13,774 nt of DNA from an uncultured Ruminococcus sp. (GTDB lineage Bacteria; Bacillota; Clostridia; Oscillospirales; Ruminococcaceae), in assembly GCA_947173865.1 (NCBI GenBank), contig CAMWGS010000025.1, positions 1 through 13,774 of the forward strand. Direction: 5' to 3'. The notes beneath the pieces are model-generated. The model saw only the letters and a list, made by a program, of their open reading frames with translations, did no database searches and was not told the DNA's origin. Position 1 is the first letter of the stretch; the number at the start of each line of letters is the position of its first letter. Shown in pieces: positions 1-5,724 of this stretch. Made by a program: the position numbers and the translations under genes.

Positions 1-1
1 A

Positions 2-1162
2 AAAATATCGATAAACGGTGAAACGGCTCAGGAAGTAATTTCTGACGCATTCGGGATGAATATACAGGTCAGAAAAACTCCCGTAAGATTTGCCGCAAAA
101 AAGATTTCAGTGGAAAAAACACTGCAACTCAGTGAGGAAATGGAAATTTCACCGACACAGTCACCCGTCATGAGTATAATAAATATACGCTGTGTATCTC
201 CCGAATGTGAAAAGAAAATGATTTCGGGAAAACTTCTTGCAAAAGGTGCTGTGGAAATGAAACTGCTTTATTCCTGTGAAAAAGACGGCTCAGGTGCGGT
301 TGAACCGTTGTCTTTCTCACTGCCCTACAGTCAGATTATAGATATAGACGGCATTGACGATTCATTTGAATGTACTGTAATTCCCGAAGTAGTAAGCTGT
401 GATATAACTCCGTCTGCGGACAAAAACGCCGAAAACCGCATTATAAAATGCGAAATTGAATTAAGACTTATATGCTGTGCAGTAAAAACGGCTTCCGTAA
501 TGCTCGGCACGGACGCTTTCTCAACTGTCTACCCGTGCAGTGTTCTTGTTTCCGAAATAAAAGCCGAACAGATACCCGTAATATACGACGAAAGTTTCAG
601 ACATTCCGCAAAAATAAGCGAGGGTGACAACGTTCCGCAGACAATTTATTCAATGTGGTGTACTCCGAAAAACATAAATACAAGACTGTCCGAAGACGGA
701 AAATCTGTTATCATAAGCGGTATGCTCACATATTCAATGGCGGCAAGGGACAATGCAGGTATGATAATAATGCCCGACAAGGACGAGGCTTTTGAAGAAA
801 CAATAAATATTCCCGACAACCTTTCAGGCTGTACCGTTTCCGCTGAAATAAGCATCAGGGACGTTTCATATAATATATCGTCGGAAGGAATACTTTCCGC
901 AAAATCGGATATTTCGGCTAAAATTTCCGCCTACAGCTGTTCTTCAATAAATGCACTCACAGAAATTTCCGTTGATGATTCAGTAAAAAAACAACGTGAC
1001 GGTGATTATGCAATAAAGCTTTATTTCGGTACTGAAAACGAAGAAGTATGGGACATTGCAAAACGTTACAGCACAAGTGTCAATGCCGTAATAGAAGAAA
1101 ATGACCTTGCAGGAGACAGACTTGAATCAGGCGGTATGCTGTTAATACCGATTGTCACATGA
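2..1162 (+). CDS. sipL: SipL-like spore coat assembly protein, SPOCS (DUF3794) and LysM domains, 5' end outside the window
   Basis: The frame is open from the first bases of the window, so the Met codon at 56 is probably internal; at least 386 codons are visible. The middle part reads like SPOCS/DUF3794 domains, beta-rich segments such as LSFSLPYSQIIDIDGIDD followed by a conserved Cys/Asp pattern. The last ~50 residues form a LysM domain, with key segments VWDIAKRYSTSVNAVIEEN and GGMLLIPIV. This is the architecture of SipL of Clostridioides difficile, which binds SpoIVA through its LysM domain and helps the coat encase the forespore. The next gene is spoIVA, 17 bases downstream, which supports the call. 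Full-length SipL is roughly 520 residues, so about a quarter is missing upstream. Other SPOCS-LysM proteins of unknown role exist, so the symbol is likely rather than certain. Confidence 0.75.
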   Translation, partial: KISINGETAQEVISDAFGMNIQVRKTPVRFAAKKISVEKTLQLSEEMEISPTQSPVMSIINIRCVSPECEKKMISGKLLAKGAVEMKLLYSCEKDGSGAVEPLSFSLPYSQIIDIDGIDDSFECTVIPEVVSCDITPSADKNAENRIIKCEIELRLICCAVKTASVMLGTDAFSTVYPCSVLVSEIKAEQIPVIYDESFRHSAKISEGDNVPQTIYSMWCTPKNINTRLSEDGKSVIISGMLTYSMAARDNAGMIIMPDKDEAFEETINIPDNLSGCTVSAEISIRDVSYNISSEGILSAKSDISAKISAYSCSSINALTEISVDDSVKKQRDGDYAIKLYFGTENEEVWDIAKRYSTSVNAVIEENDLAGDRLESGGMLLIPIVT

Positions 1163-1179
1163 TGAAAAAGGAGAAAGAC

Positions 1180-2655
1180 ATGGTTAAAGATATTTACACA
1201 AATATCGCTGAAAGAACAAACGGCGATATTTATATAGGCGTTGTAGGTCCTGTAAGAACGGGAAAATCCACTTTTATAAAACGTTTTATGGAATCACTGG
1301 TAATTCCGAATATAACAAGCGAATTCAAACGTGAGCGTGCTGTTGACGAATTACCGCAGTCCGCAGCCGGCAAAACCATAATGACTACCGAACCGAAATT
1401 TATACCTGAGGACGCTGTTGAAGTAAATCTCGGAAACGGTGCTACAATGAACGTACGTTTAATAGACTGCGTGGGATATATCGTACCGAGTTCGCTGGGC
1501 TACATAGAAAACGAAATGCCCCGAATGGTCATGACATCATGGTTTGATGAGGAAATACCGTTCAATATGGCTGCCGAAATCGGCACACAGAAAGTTATTA
1601 CAGACCATTCCACAATAGGTCTTGTTGTCACTACTGACGGAACAATATCAGATATACCCCGTTCCGAATACGAAGAATGTGAAGAGCGAGTTATACGTGA
1701 ACTGAAAGAACTCGGTAAACCATTCGTTGTAATACTAAATACAATTAATCCGTCGTCGCAGGAAGCCAGAAACCTTGCTTCACGCCTTACAGACAGATAT
1801 GACGCTAAAGTAATACCCGTAAGCTGTCTTGACCTTGACGAATCCGATATACGTGACATAATGAGGGAGATACTTTTTTCTTTCCCGATTAAAGAAATAA
1901 ATATCCGTACTGCACGCTGGATAAATTCACTTGAAAAAGGCCACTGGCTTAAAACGGAAATTCTTGACTGCATAAGAAACGCCGCTAAGGATATAAAGCT
2001 TGTACGTGAGGCAGAAACGGCGGTTGAGGCAATGTCACAGTGTCCGCACATAATAAATGCCGAAATCTCTGCAATGGACTTGGGAAGTGGTTCTGTGACT
2101 ATTACTGCCGAACTTGACAGTAGTCTTTTCTATAAAATTCTTGGTGAGGCAACAGGAATTGAAATAGAAAGTGAAAGTGACCTGATGCCGTTGCTTATGG
2201 AGCTTAACGACATACGCAAAAAATATCAGCGTATAGAACCTGCTCTGGCAGAGGTCGAGGCAACGGGTTACGGTATAGTAATGCCCGAAATGGAAGAACT
2301 GACACTCGAAGAACCGAAAATTATAAAACAGGGCGGAAAGTACGGTGTAAAGCTAAAGGCAACTGCTCCGTCCCTCCACATCATGAAAGCCAATATAAAT
2401 ACGACTGTAAGTCCGATTGTAGGCACGGAAAGACAGTCCGAAGAACTTGTTATGTACCTGCTTGACGGCTTTGACGACAACCCCGCTAAAATATGGGAAA
2501 GCAATATTTTCGGAAAGTCACTTCATGAACTCGTCAACGAAGGACTTCACAACAAACTTTACAAGATGCCCGTTGACGCAAGACTTAAATTACAGGAAAC
2601 TCTTGAACGTGTAATTAATGAGGGCTGTTCGGGACTTATCTGCTTTATACTTTAA
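1180..2655 (+). CDS. spoIVA: Stage IV sporulation protein A, coat morphogenetic ATPase
   Basis: SpoIVA hydrolyses ATP to polymerise into the basement layer on the outer forespore membrane, to which the coat is anchored. The N-terminus (DIYTNIAERTNGDIYIGVVG) and much of the remaining sequence match what I know of Bacillus subtilis SpoIVA. The Walker A motif GPVRTGKST has its Lys at residue 29; a DCVGY motif follows where TRAFAC NTPases carry DxxG. The middle domain and the C-terminal end INEGCSGLICFIL, the region that contacts SpoVM and the membrane in Bacillus, are present. I chose the ATG at 1180 over the in-frame ATGs at 1159 and 1162. AAAGGAG at 1167-1173 sits 6 bases before it, and the result is 491 residues, close to the family length of 492. 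It is probably cotranscribed with the SipL-like gene. Confidence 0.95.
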   Translation: MVKDIYTNIAERTNGDIYIGVVGPVRTGKSTFIKRFMESLVIPNITSEFKRERAVDELPQSAAGKTIMTTEPKFIPEDAVEVNLGNGATMNVRLIDCVGYIVPSSLGYIENEMPRMVMTSWFDEEIPFNMAAEIGTQKVITDHSTIGLVVTTDGTISDIPRSEYEECEERVIRELKELGKPFVVILNTINPSSQEARNLASRLTDRYDAKVIPVSCLDLDESDIRDIMREILFSFPIKEINIRTARWINSLEKGHWLKTEILDCIRNAAKDIKLVREAETAVEAMSQCPHIINAEISAMDLGSGSVTITAELDSSLFYKILGEATGIEIESESDLMPLLMELNDIRKKYQRIEPALAEVEATGYGIVMPEMEELTLEEPKIIKQGGKYGVKLKATAPSLHIMKANINTTVSPIVGTERQSEELVMYLLDGFDDNPAKIWESNIFGKSLHELVNEGLHNKLYKMPVDARLKLQETLERVINEGCSGLICFIL

Positions 2656-2657
2656 CA

Positions 2658-2692
2658 AAAAAACGGCTGAAAGTTTATTTCAGCCGTTTTTC
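2658..2692. terminator. Bidirectional terminator between spoIVA and the minus-strand small gene
   Basis: A 14-base A-rich left arm with core ACGGCTGAAA pairs with TTTCAGCCGT around a 5-base loop. It is followed by T-rich sequence on the plus strand and by a T run on the minus strand. It lies directly after the stop codons of both convergent genes, so it can end both transcripts. Confidence 0.9.
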
Positions 2693-2693
2693 T

Positions 2694-2867
2694 TTATTTT
2701 ATATCCTTTACTGTTTTCAGTTCGGAATTTATTGTCTTTTCACTGATGCCCGTTTTTTTGGAAACCACCTCGACAACTTTCTTTTCCTGTCCGATTTTTT
2801 CAAGCTGGTTAAGTGCGTTTTTTCCTGCCTTTACAGCCTTATCAAATGAAATATCCAATAATTTCAG
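2694..2867 (-). CDS. Small basic protein of unknown function, 57 codons, non-ATG start
   Basis: This reading frame is too short for most gene finders. It has a textbook promoter (2900-2928), an AGGAGG site at 2878-2883 and a terminator directly after the stop. No ATG or GTG exists in the usable region. The frame opens with ATA CTG; CTG at 2867 is 10 bases from the AGGAGG, and ATA at 2870 is at the ideal 7. A TTG at 2858 is further away. The product is Lys-rich and probably helical, with a C-terminal part (VSKKTGISEKTINSELK) that looks like a short helix-turn-helix. The same pattern recurs at the end of the 59-residue peptide encoded at 3337-3516. Either CTG is used or the start codon has mutated from ATG to ATA. 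I do not recognise a family. Confidence 0.5.
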   Translation of the reverse strand: MKLLDISFDKAVKAGKNALNQLEKIGQEKKVVEVVSKKTGISEKTINSELKTVKDIK

Positions 2868-2899
2868 TATATTATACCCTCCTAAAATTTTATAAACAT

Positions 2900-2928
2900 A
2901 TTATAATTCAGATTTGGGCATATGTCAA
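2900..2928 (-). promoter_or_regulatory. Consensus sigma-A promoter for the 57-codon gene
   Basis: On the minus strand, TTGACA (2923-2928) and TATAAT (2900-2905) are separated by exactly 17 bases. Both hexamers are perfect. The predicted transcript starts about 10 bases before AGGAGG. Confidence 0.85.
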
Positions 2929-2940
2929 CAATTGCCTGAC

Positions 2941-2973
2941 AAAAAACCGCACTCTATATGAGGTATGGTTTTT
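2941..2973 (-). terminator. Probable terminator of the upstream minus-strand peptide genes
   Basis: An imperfect hairpin (AAAAACC outer arm paired with GGTTTTT, inner CTC/GAG around TATAT) ends in a T6 run on the minus strand. It lies between the frameshifted gene and the next promoter. A weaker AT-only hairpin, ATTTATT/AATAAAT at 2991-3009, precedes it. Confidence 0.5.
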
Positions 2974-3016
2974 ATCTTGTCCGAAAAACTATTTATTCAT
3001 TAAATAAATGAAATAA

Positions 3017-3182
3017 TTATTTTTTAAATGGTAATTTAGAAATACTCGTAGCAGCATCTGTAATTAATTTAATCGCCTTACCACCAACAAGTATTGCATC
3101 TTTTACTGTTTTTTTGCCTTTTGAATCAGTATCAATAATTATAATTTTTACAGTTTTTTGTAATAATTTTTATAAAAGCCAT
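3017..3182 (-). pseudogene. Frameshifted small gene, about 54 residues when restored
   Basis: AAGGAGG at 3186-3192 is followed by ATG at 3182 in ideal position. The ATG frame gives only 16 residues. A much better frame, one base later, runs on to the stop at 3017 and encodes a Lys- and Ile-rich segment ending in SISKLPFKK. Skipping one A in the A5 tract (plus-strand T5 at 3167-3171) joins the start MAFIK to LLQKTVKIIIID and gives one continuous small protein. The 166-base span is one base too long for an intact frame. This is consistent with a one-base insertion, a sequencing error or, less likely, recoding on the A-rich stretch. The family is unknown; basic character, size and context match the neighbouring tiny genes. 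Confidence 0.45.
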
Positions 3183-3209
3183 TAATCCTCCTTAAAATTC
3201 TGTATTTAT

Positions 3210-3299
3210 TCACTGTGATTTTTCTATTCTCTTTAATATTTTAAGAATTACATCTGCAACTGTACCTACTATGCTTATAGCTTTTAAAACTTTATTCAT
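3210..3299 (-). CDS. 29-residue cationic amphipathic peptide
   Basis: ATG at 3299 is followed by 29 codons and TGA; GGGGGA at 3306-3311 is a modest ribosome binding site. The peptide (start MNKVLKAISIVGTVADV, end RIEKSQ) has hydrophobic residues spaced three to four apart through its length (positions 4, 8, 11, 15, 18, 22, 25). Lys and Arg lie on the other face, so it could form an amphipathic membrane-binding helix. It sits between two other small frames on the same strand, with gaps of 37 and 27 bases. Such peptides can be leaderless bacteriocins, modulin-like peptides or type I toxins; nothing in the sequence decides between these. The short length keeps confidence modest. Confidence 0.4.
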   Translation of the reverse strand: MNKVLKAISIVGTVADVILKILKRIEKSQ

Positions 3300-3336
3300 G
3301 TCCATTCCCCCATTTCATAAATAATACATACCATAT

Positions 3337-3516
3337 TTATTTTTTCAGCTCACTTCTAAGAATATCCGATTTAATGCCGAAAGTACTAGAAGCTAATTTA
3401 ATTGCATTATTTTCATCCATACCCTCTAAAATCAGCTTAAGTAAATATATAAGTGCCATAATCAAAATTTTAGCAGTAGGCTTTGAAATTTTTGGAATAA
3501 GCGAAACTGGAAACAT
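3337..3516 (-). CDS. 59-residue hydrophobic peptide with HTH-like C-terminus
   Basis: ATG at 3516 lies 11 bases after AGGAGG (3528-3533); a GTG at 3528 overlaps the binding site and is an unlikely start. The N-terminal half is hydrophobic, with one possible membrane helix (AKILIMALIYLLKLIL). The C-terminal half (ENNAIKLASSTFGIKSDIL, then RSELKK) matches the end of the product encoded at 2694-2867 in the pattern S-x3-G-I-x5-S-E-L-K, which suggests the two are distant paralogues. It is probably the first gene of a minus-strand unit with the 29-residue peptide and the frameshifted frame. No function can be assigned. Confidence 0.5.
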   Translation of the reverse strand: MFPVSLIPKISKPTAKILIMALIYLLKLILEGMDENNAIKLASSTFGIKSDILRSELKK

Positions 3517-3579
3517 AATATTCCTCACCTCCTGTAAGTTGACATATATGCTTGTTTGTATTTTGTTTTATTTATCCTA

Positions 3580-3608
3580 ATTACATTAAATAATTTTAGA
3601 AAAATCAA
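3580..3608 (-). promoter_or_regulatory. Possible weak promoter for the 59-residue peptide gene
   Basis: On the minus strand, TTGATT (3603-3608) and TGTAAT (3580-3585) are 17 bases apart. Each differs from consensus at one or two bases. In AT-rich DNA such matches are common. Confidence 0.3.
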
Positions 3609-3642
3609 TTACAGCTCTCCAAACTTCAATCCATTATTATTC

Positions 3643-3866
3643 CTATTTATTTTCACTACTCCTTTTTTTCTTTATTTTACCAATAAATGAAGATACAAGC
3701 CAATATTTTGTAGATACTGCTTTCTCTTTATAAGCCTAAGAATTTTCATTGACAAAATTATTTGCCGATTTGAATATCATATTTCTATGAATACTGTTTT
3801 TACCAAGAAATGAATAACGATATCTTTCCATAACTTTTTTATAGTATATGGACTAAACTTTTTCAT
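3643..3866 (-). pseudogene. Decayed small gene, starting as an intact 29-codon frame
   Basis: A perfect AAGGAGG (3873-3879) lies 6 bases before ATG 3866, behind a near-consensus promoter. This frame is open for only 29 codons (start MKKFSPYTIKKLWKDIV, stop at 3777). A second frame overlaps it: ATG GAA, MERYRYSFLGKNSIHRN, ending at a TAG. It then continues after that one stop for about 30 more codons (KYWLVSSFIGKIKKKRSS) to a stop at 3643. The strong start signals against the broken downstream frame suggest a gene that has lost its frame. Alternatively, the 29-residue basic hydrophobic peptide is itself the product. No family is recognised. Confidence 0.35.
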
Positions 3867-3887
3867 AAAAAACCTCCTTATTTATTC

Positions 3888-3905
3888 TGCACCTATATAG
3901 ATGCA
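3888..3905. promoter_or_regulatory. Imperfect palindrome at the predicted start of the minus-strand transcript
   Basis: TGCACCTATATAGATGCA is an 18-base palindrome with one imperfect pair. It begins about 6 bases after the minus-strand -10 box. It may be an operator of the neighbouring XRE regulator or a hairpin at the 5' end of the mRNA; in RNA the imperfect pair is G-U. Confidence 0.45.
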
Positions 3906-3910
3906 ATTAT

Positions 3911-3939
3911 GTTATAAAACAAATCTATAATAATGTCAA
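3911..3939 (-). promoter_or_regulatory. Near-consensus promoter divergent from the XRE gene
   Basis: On the minus strand, TTGACA (3934-3939) and TATAAC (3911-3916) have 17-base spacing. It drives the frame starting at 3866. Confidence 0.75.
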
Positions 3940-3973
3940 TACTTTTTTTATTTATAAAGTATAGAAATTATAC
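3939..3973. promoter_or_regulatory. Inverted repeats, candidate operator of the XRE regulator
   Basis: Two perfect dyads overlap here: ATACTTT (3939-3945) with AAAGTAT (3956-3962), and GTATA (3959-3963) with TATAC (3969-3973). They lie between the -35 of the divergent promoter and the ribosome binding site of the regulator. This is where an autoregulating repressor would bind. The sequence is very AT-rich, so chance is possible. Confidence 0.4.
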
Positions 3974-3990
3974 GAAAGGATTTGTTTATA

Positions 3991-4224
3991 ATGAACAAAA
4001 AAATTGAATTGCAGGTAGGAAACAATATAAGAAAACTCCGTGAAAAAAACGGCAGAACACAGGAATATCTTGCGGAACAACTCCAGCTCAACGGCTGTGA
4101 CATCACAAGAAGTGCCGTTGCAAAGATTGAGGTCGGACAGCGTCATCTTTATCCGGACGAAATCATTCTTATAAAAAAGATTCTCAACGTATCGTATGAG
4201 GAAATTTTCAGTATTTCAGAATAA
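3991..4224 (+). CDS. Small XRE-family helix-turn-helix regulator, 77 residues
   Basis: This is a single Cro/CI-type DNA-binding domain with no effector domain. GNNIRKLREKNGRTQEYLAE holds helices 1 and 2, ITRSAVAKIEVGQRHL holds the recognition helix, and YPDEIILIKKILNVSYEEIF closes the fold. I chose ATG 3991, 10 bases after GAAAGGA (3974-3980); an in-frame TTG at 3982 is too close to that site. No good promoter is visible for it. Proteins of this size usually act as dimeric repressors of themselves and a divergent gene. The divergent gene here is the small-peptide unit at 3866, and dyads lie between them. Control of trkA downstream cannot be excluded, but trkA has its own promoter. Confidence 0.85.
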   Translation: MNKKIELQVGNNIRKLREKNGRTQEYLAEQLQLNGCDITRSAVAKIEVGQRHLYPDEIILIKKILNVSYEEIFSISE

Positions 4225-4254
4225 TTCTTTAATGCTGGATACATAATTTTTCTA

Positions 4255-4283
4255 TTGACAAAATATAACAGCAGGTTTATAAT
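4255..4283 (+). promoter_or_regulatory. Consensus sigma-A promoter of trkA-trkH
   Basis: TTGACA (4255-4260) and TATAAT (4278-4283) are separated by 17 bases; both hexamers are perfect. Transcription should start near 4290, 54 bases before trkA. Confidence 0.85.
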
Positions 4284-4289
4284 TAAGGT

Positions 4290-4315
4290 GGAGTATTATA
4301 AGTATTATAAACTCC
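4290..4315. promoter_or_regulatory. Palindrome at the trkA transcription start
   Basis: GGAGT (4290-4294) pairs with ACTCC (4311-4315), and two TTATAA blocks pair inside, with one unpaired A at 4295. It begins at the predicted +1, so it is either an operator or a 5' hairpin of the potassium uptake mRNA. Confidence 0.45.
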
Positions 4316-4343
4316 TAAATTCTATATAATCAATGGAGGAATT

Positions 4344-5702
4344 ATGGACATTATCATTGTAGGGTGCGGAAAAGTCGGCAGCACTCTTGCGGACGTACTC
4401 AGCGAAGAACACAATGTGACAGTAATCGACACAAGTGAGAGAAAAATAGAAAGTGTTGTAAACGACCATGACGTTATGGGAATAACAGGAAATTGTTTAC
4501 AGACAAGTATTCTCGAAGAAGCGAACGTCGGAAAAACAGACATTTTCATTGCCGTTACAGACTCTGACGAGGTGAATATACTTTCATGTCTTATTGCAAA
4601 GGAACTCAAGGCACGCCACTGCATTGCCCGTGTAAGAAACCCCGAATTTGACAAACAGCTTGTCTTTATGCGTGACAATCTGAAAATAAGCATGATGGTA
4701 AATCCGGACTACAATGCAGCCAACGAAATTGCAAAAGTACTCCGTTATCCTGAAGCAATCAACATTGAATCCTTTGCAAAAGGACGTGTTGACCTTGCCG
4801 AAATAAGAATAACAAGCGGAAGTATTCTCGACGGCATTGTTCTGAATCATCTTTCAAAAAGACTGCGTCTTGATGTGCTGATATGTGCGGTACAGAGAGA
4901 CAATGAACTTATTATCCCGAACGGTAACTTCATGCTCCGTGCAGGCGACAAGATTCACATGACTGCTTCACACAGTGCTATGGTTAAATTTTTCAAGAGC
5001 ATAAGTGCGGCATACCGTGAAAAGCGTGTAAAATCAGCTGTTCTGATAGGTGGCGGACGTGTTGCATATCACCTTGCACATCAGCTTATAGAAATGGGAA
5101 TAAAAGTAAAAATCATAGAAATCGACTATAACAGATGTCTTGAACTCAGTCAGCGACTTAACAAGGTAAATATATCGTGTGCCGACGGCACAGACCACGA
5201 TGTTTTAGAGGGTGAACGTGTATACGATGCCGACGCTGTTGTAACTCTTACGGGTATTGACGAGGAAAATATTCTGCTTTCACTTCTTGCAAAGAATAAC
5301 GGTGTTGAAAAAGTTGTCACAAAAGTAAACAGAATGAACCTTATTCAGCTTTCTGACACACTCTCTCTTGACAGTATAATATCACCGAAATCAATCACCG
5401 TAAATCAGATTTTACAATATGTACGTGCAAAACAGAACGCAAAGGGCAATAATATAACAACTCTTTACCGTCTTGTGAATGACCGTCTTGAAGCCATTGA
5501 ATTTGTAATCCGTGACGACAAACCGTACCTTAATACTCCATTTAAAAAACTCAAACTAAAAAAAGGTATACTGATTGCAAGTATAGTAAGAGGAAATGAG
5601 CTTATTATTCCAAAAGGTGACGACTGTCTGAAACTTAACGACAGCGTTGTGATAATAACAACAACCAAAGGTTTCAGCGACCTGAAAAATATTTTTGAAT
5701 AA
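4344..5702 (+). CDS. trkA: Trk potassium uptake system, NAD-binding regulatory protein TrkA
   Basis: This is the cytoplasmic gating ring subunit of a Trk potassium transporter; it binds nucleotide and controls TrkH. The 452-residue length matches full-size TrkA with two tandem RCK halves. The first RCK-N begins with the Rossmann motif IVGCGKVGS (Gly 7, 9, 12) and the acidic VIDTSERK at the end of strand 2. RCK-C follows at about 148-218. The second RCK-N starts near 230 with LIGGGRVAYHLA and the acidic IEID at 258-261. The second RCK-C spans about 372-450. ATG 4344 follows GGAGG (4335-4339) by 4 bases. The stop overlaps no gene start, because trkH most likely begins at 5725. Confidence 0.95.
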   Translation: MDIIIVGCGKVGSTLADVLSEEHNVTVIDTSERKIESVVNDHDVMGITGNCLQTSILEEANVGKTDIFIAVTDSDEVNILSCLIAKELKARHCIARVRNPEFDKQLVFMRDNLKISMMVNPDYNAANEIAKVLRYPEAINIESFAKGRVDLAEIRITSGSILDGIVLNHLSKRLRLDVLICAVQRDNELIIPNGNFMLRAGDKIHMTASHSAMVKFFKSISAAYREKRVKSAVLIGGGRVAYHLAHQLIEMGIKVKIIEIDYNRCLELSQRLNKVNISCADGTDHDVLEGERVYDADAVVTLTGIDEENILLSLLAKNNGVEKVVTKVNRMNLIQLSDTLSLDSIISPKSITVNQILQYVRAKQNAKGNNITTLYRLVNDRLEAIEFVIRDDKPYLNTPFKKLKLKKGILIASIVRGNELIIPKGDDCLKLNDSVVIITTTKGFSDLKNIFE

Positions 5703-5724
5703 AGGTGTATTCGGGTACTTAGAT

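Noticed and set aside
1159..1179. Earlier ATG starts (1159, 1162) for spoIVA
   Set aside because: They would lengthen the protein past the family N-terminus and place the AAAGGAG site inside the gene.
1500..2051. 183-codon minus-strand frame inside spoIVA
   Set aside because: It is a shadow of a well-recognised gene, without ribosome binding site or family resemblance.
2813..3007. 64-codon plus-strand frame
   Set aside because: It has no ribosome binding site, starts inside the opposite-strand small gene and crosses its promoter and a terminator; the product is low-complexity AT-driven sequence.
3374..3580. 68-codon plus-strand frame
   Set aside because: It is the reverse strand of the 59-residue peptide gene, which has a better ribosome binding site and a motif shared with a neighbour.
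4284..4343. c-di-AMP (ydaO-type) riboswitch before trkA
   Set aside because: The predicted leader is only about 54 bases, far shorter than that riboswitch, and shows only one hairpin.
5695..5724. TTG start of trkH overlapping trkA
   Set aside because: TTG lacks a ribosome binding site and adds ten residues not typical of TrkH; ATG 5725 gives the usual MNYRM start.
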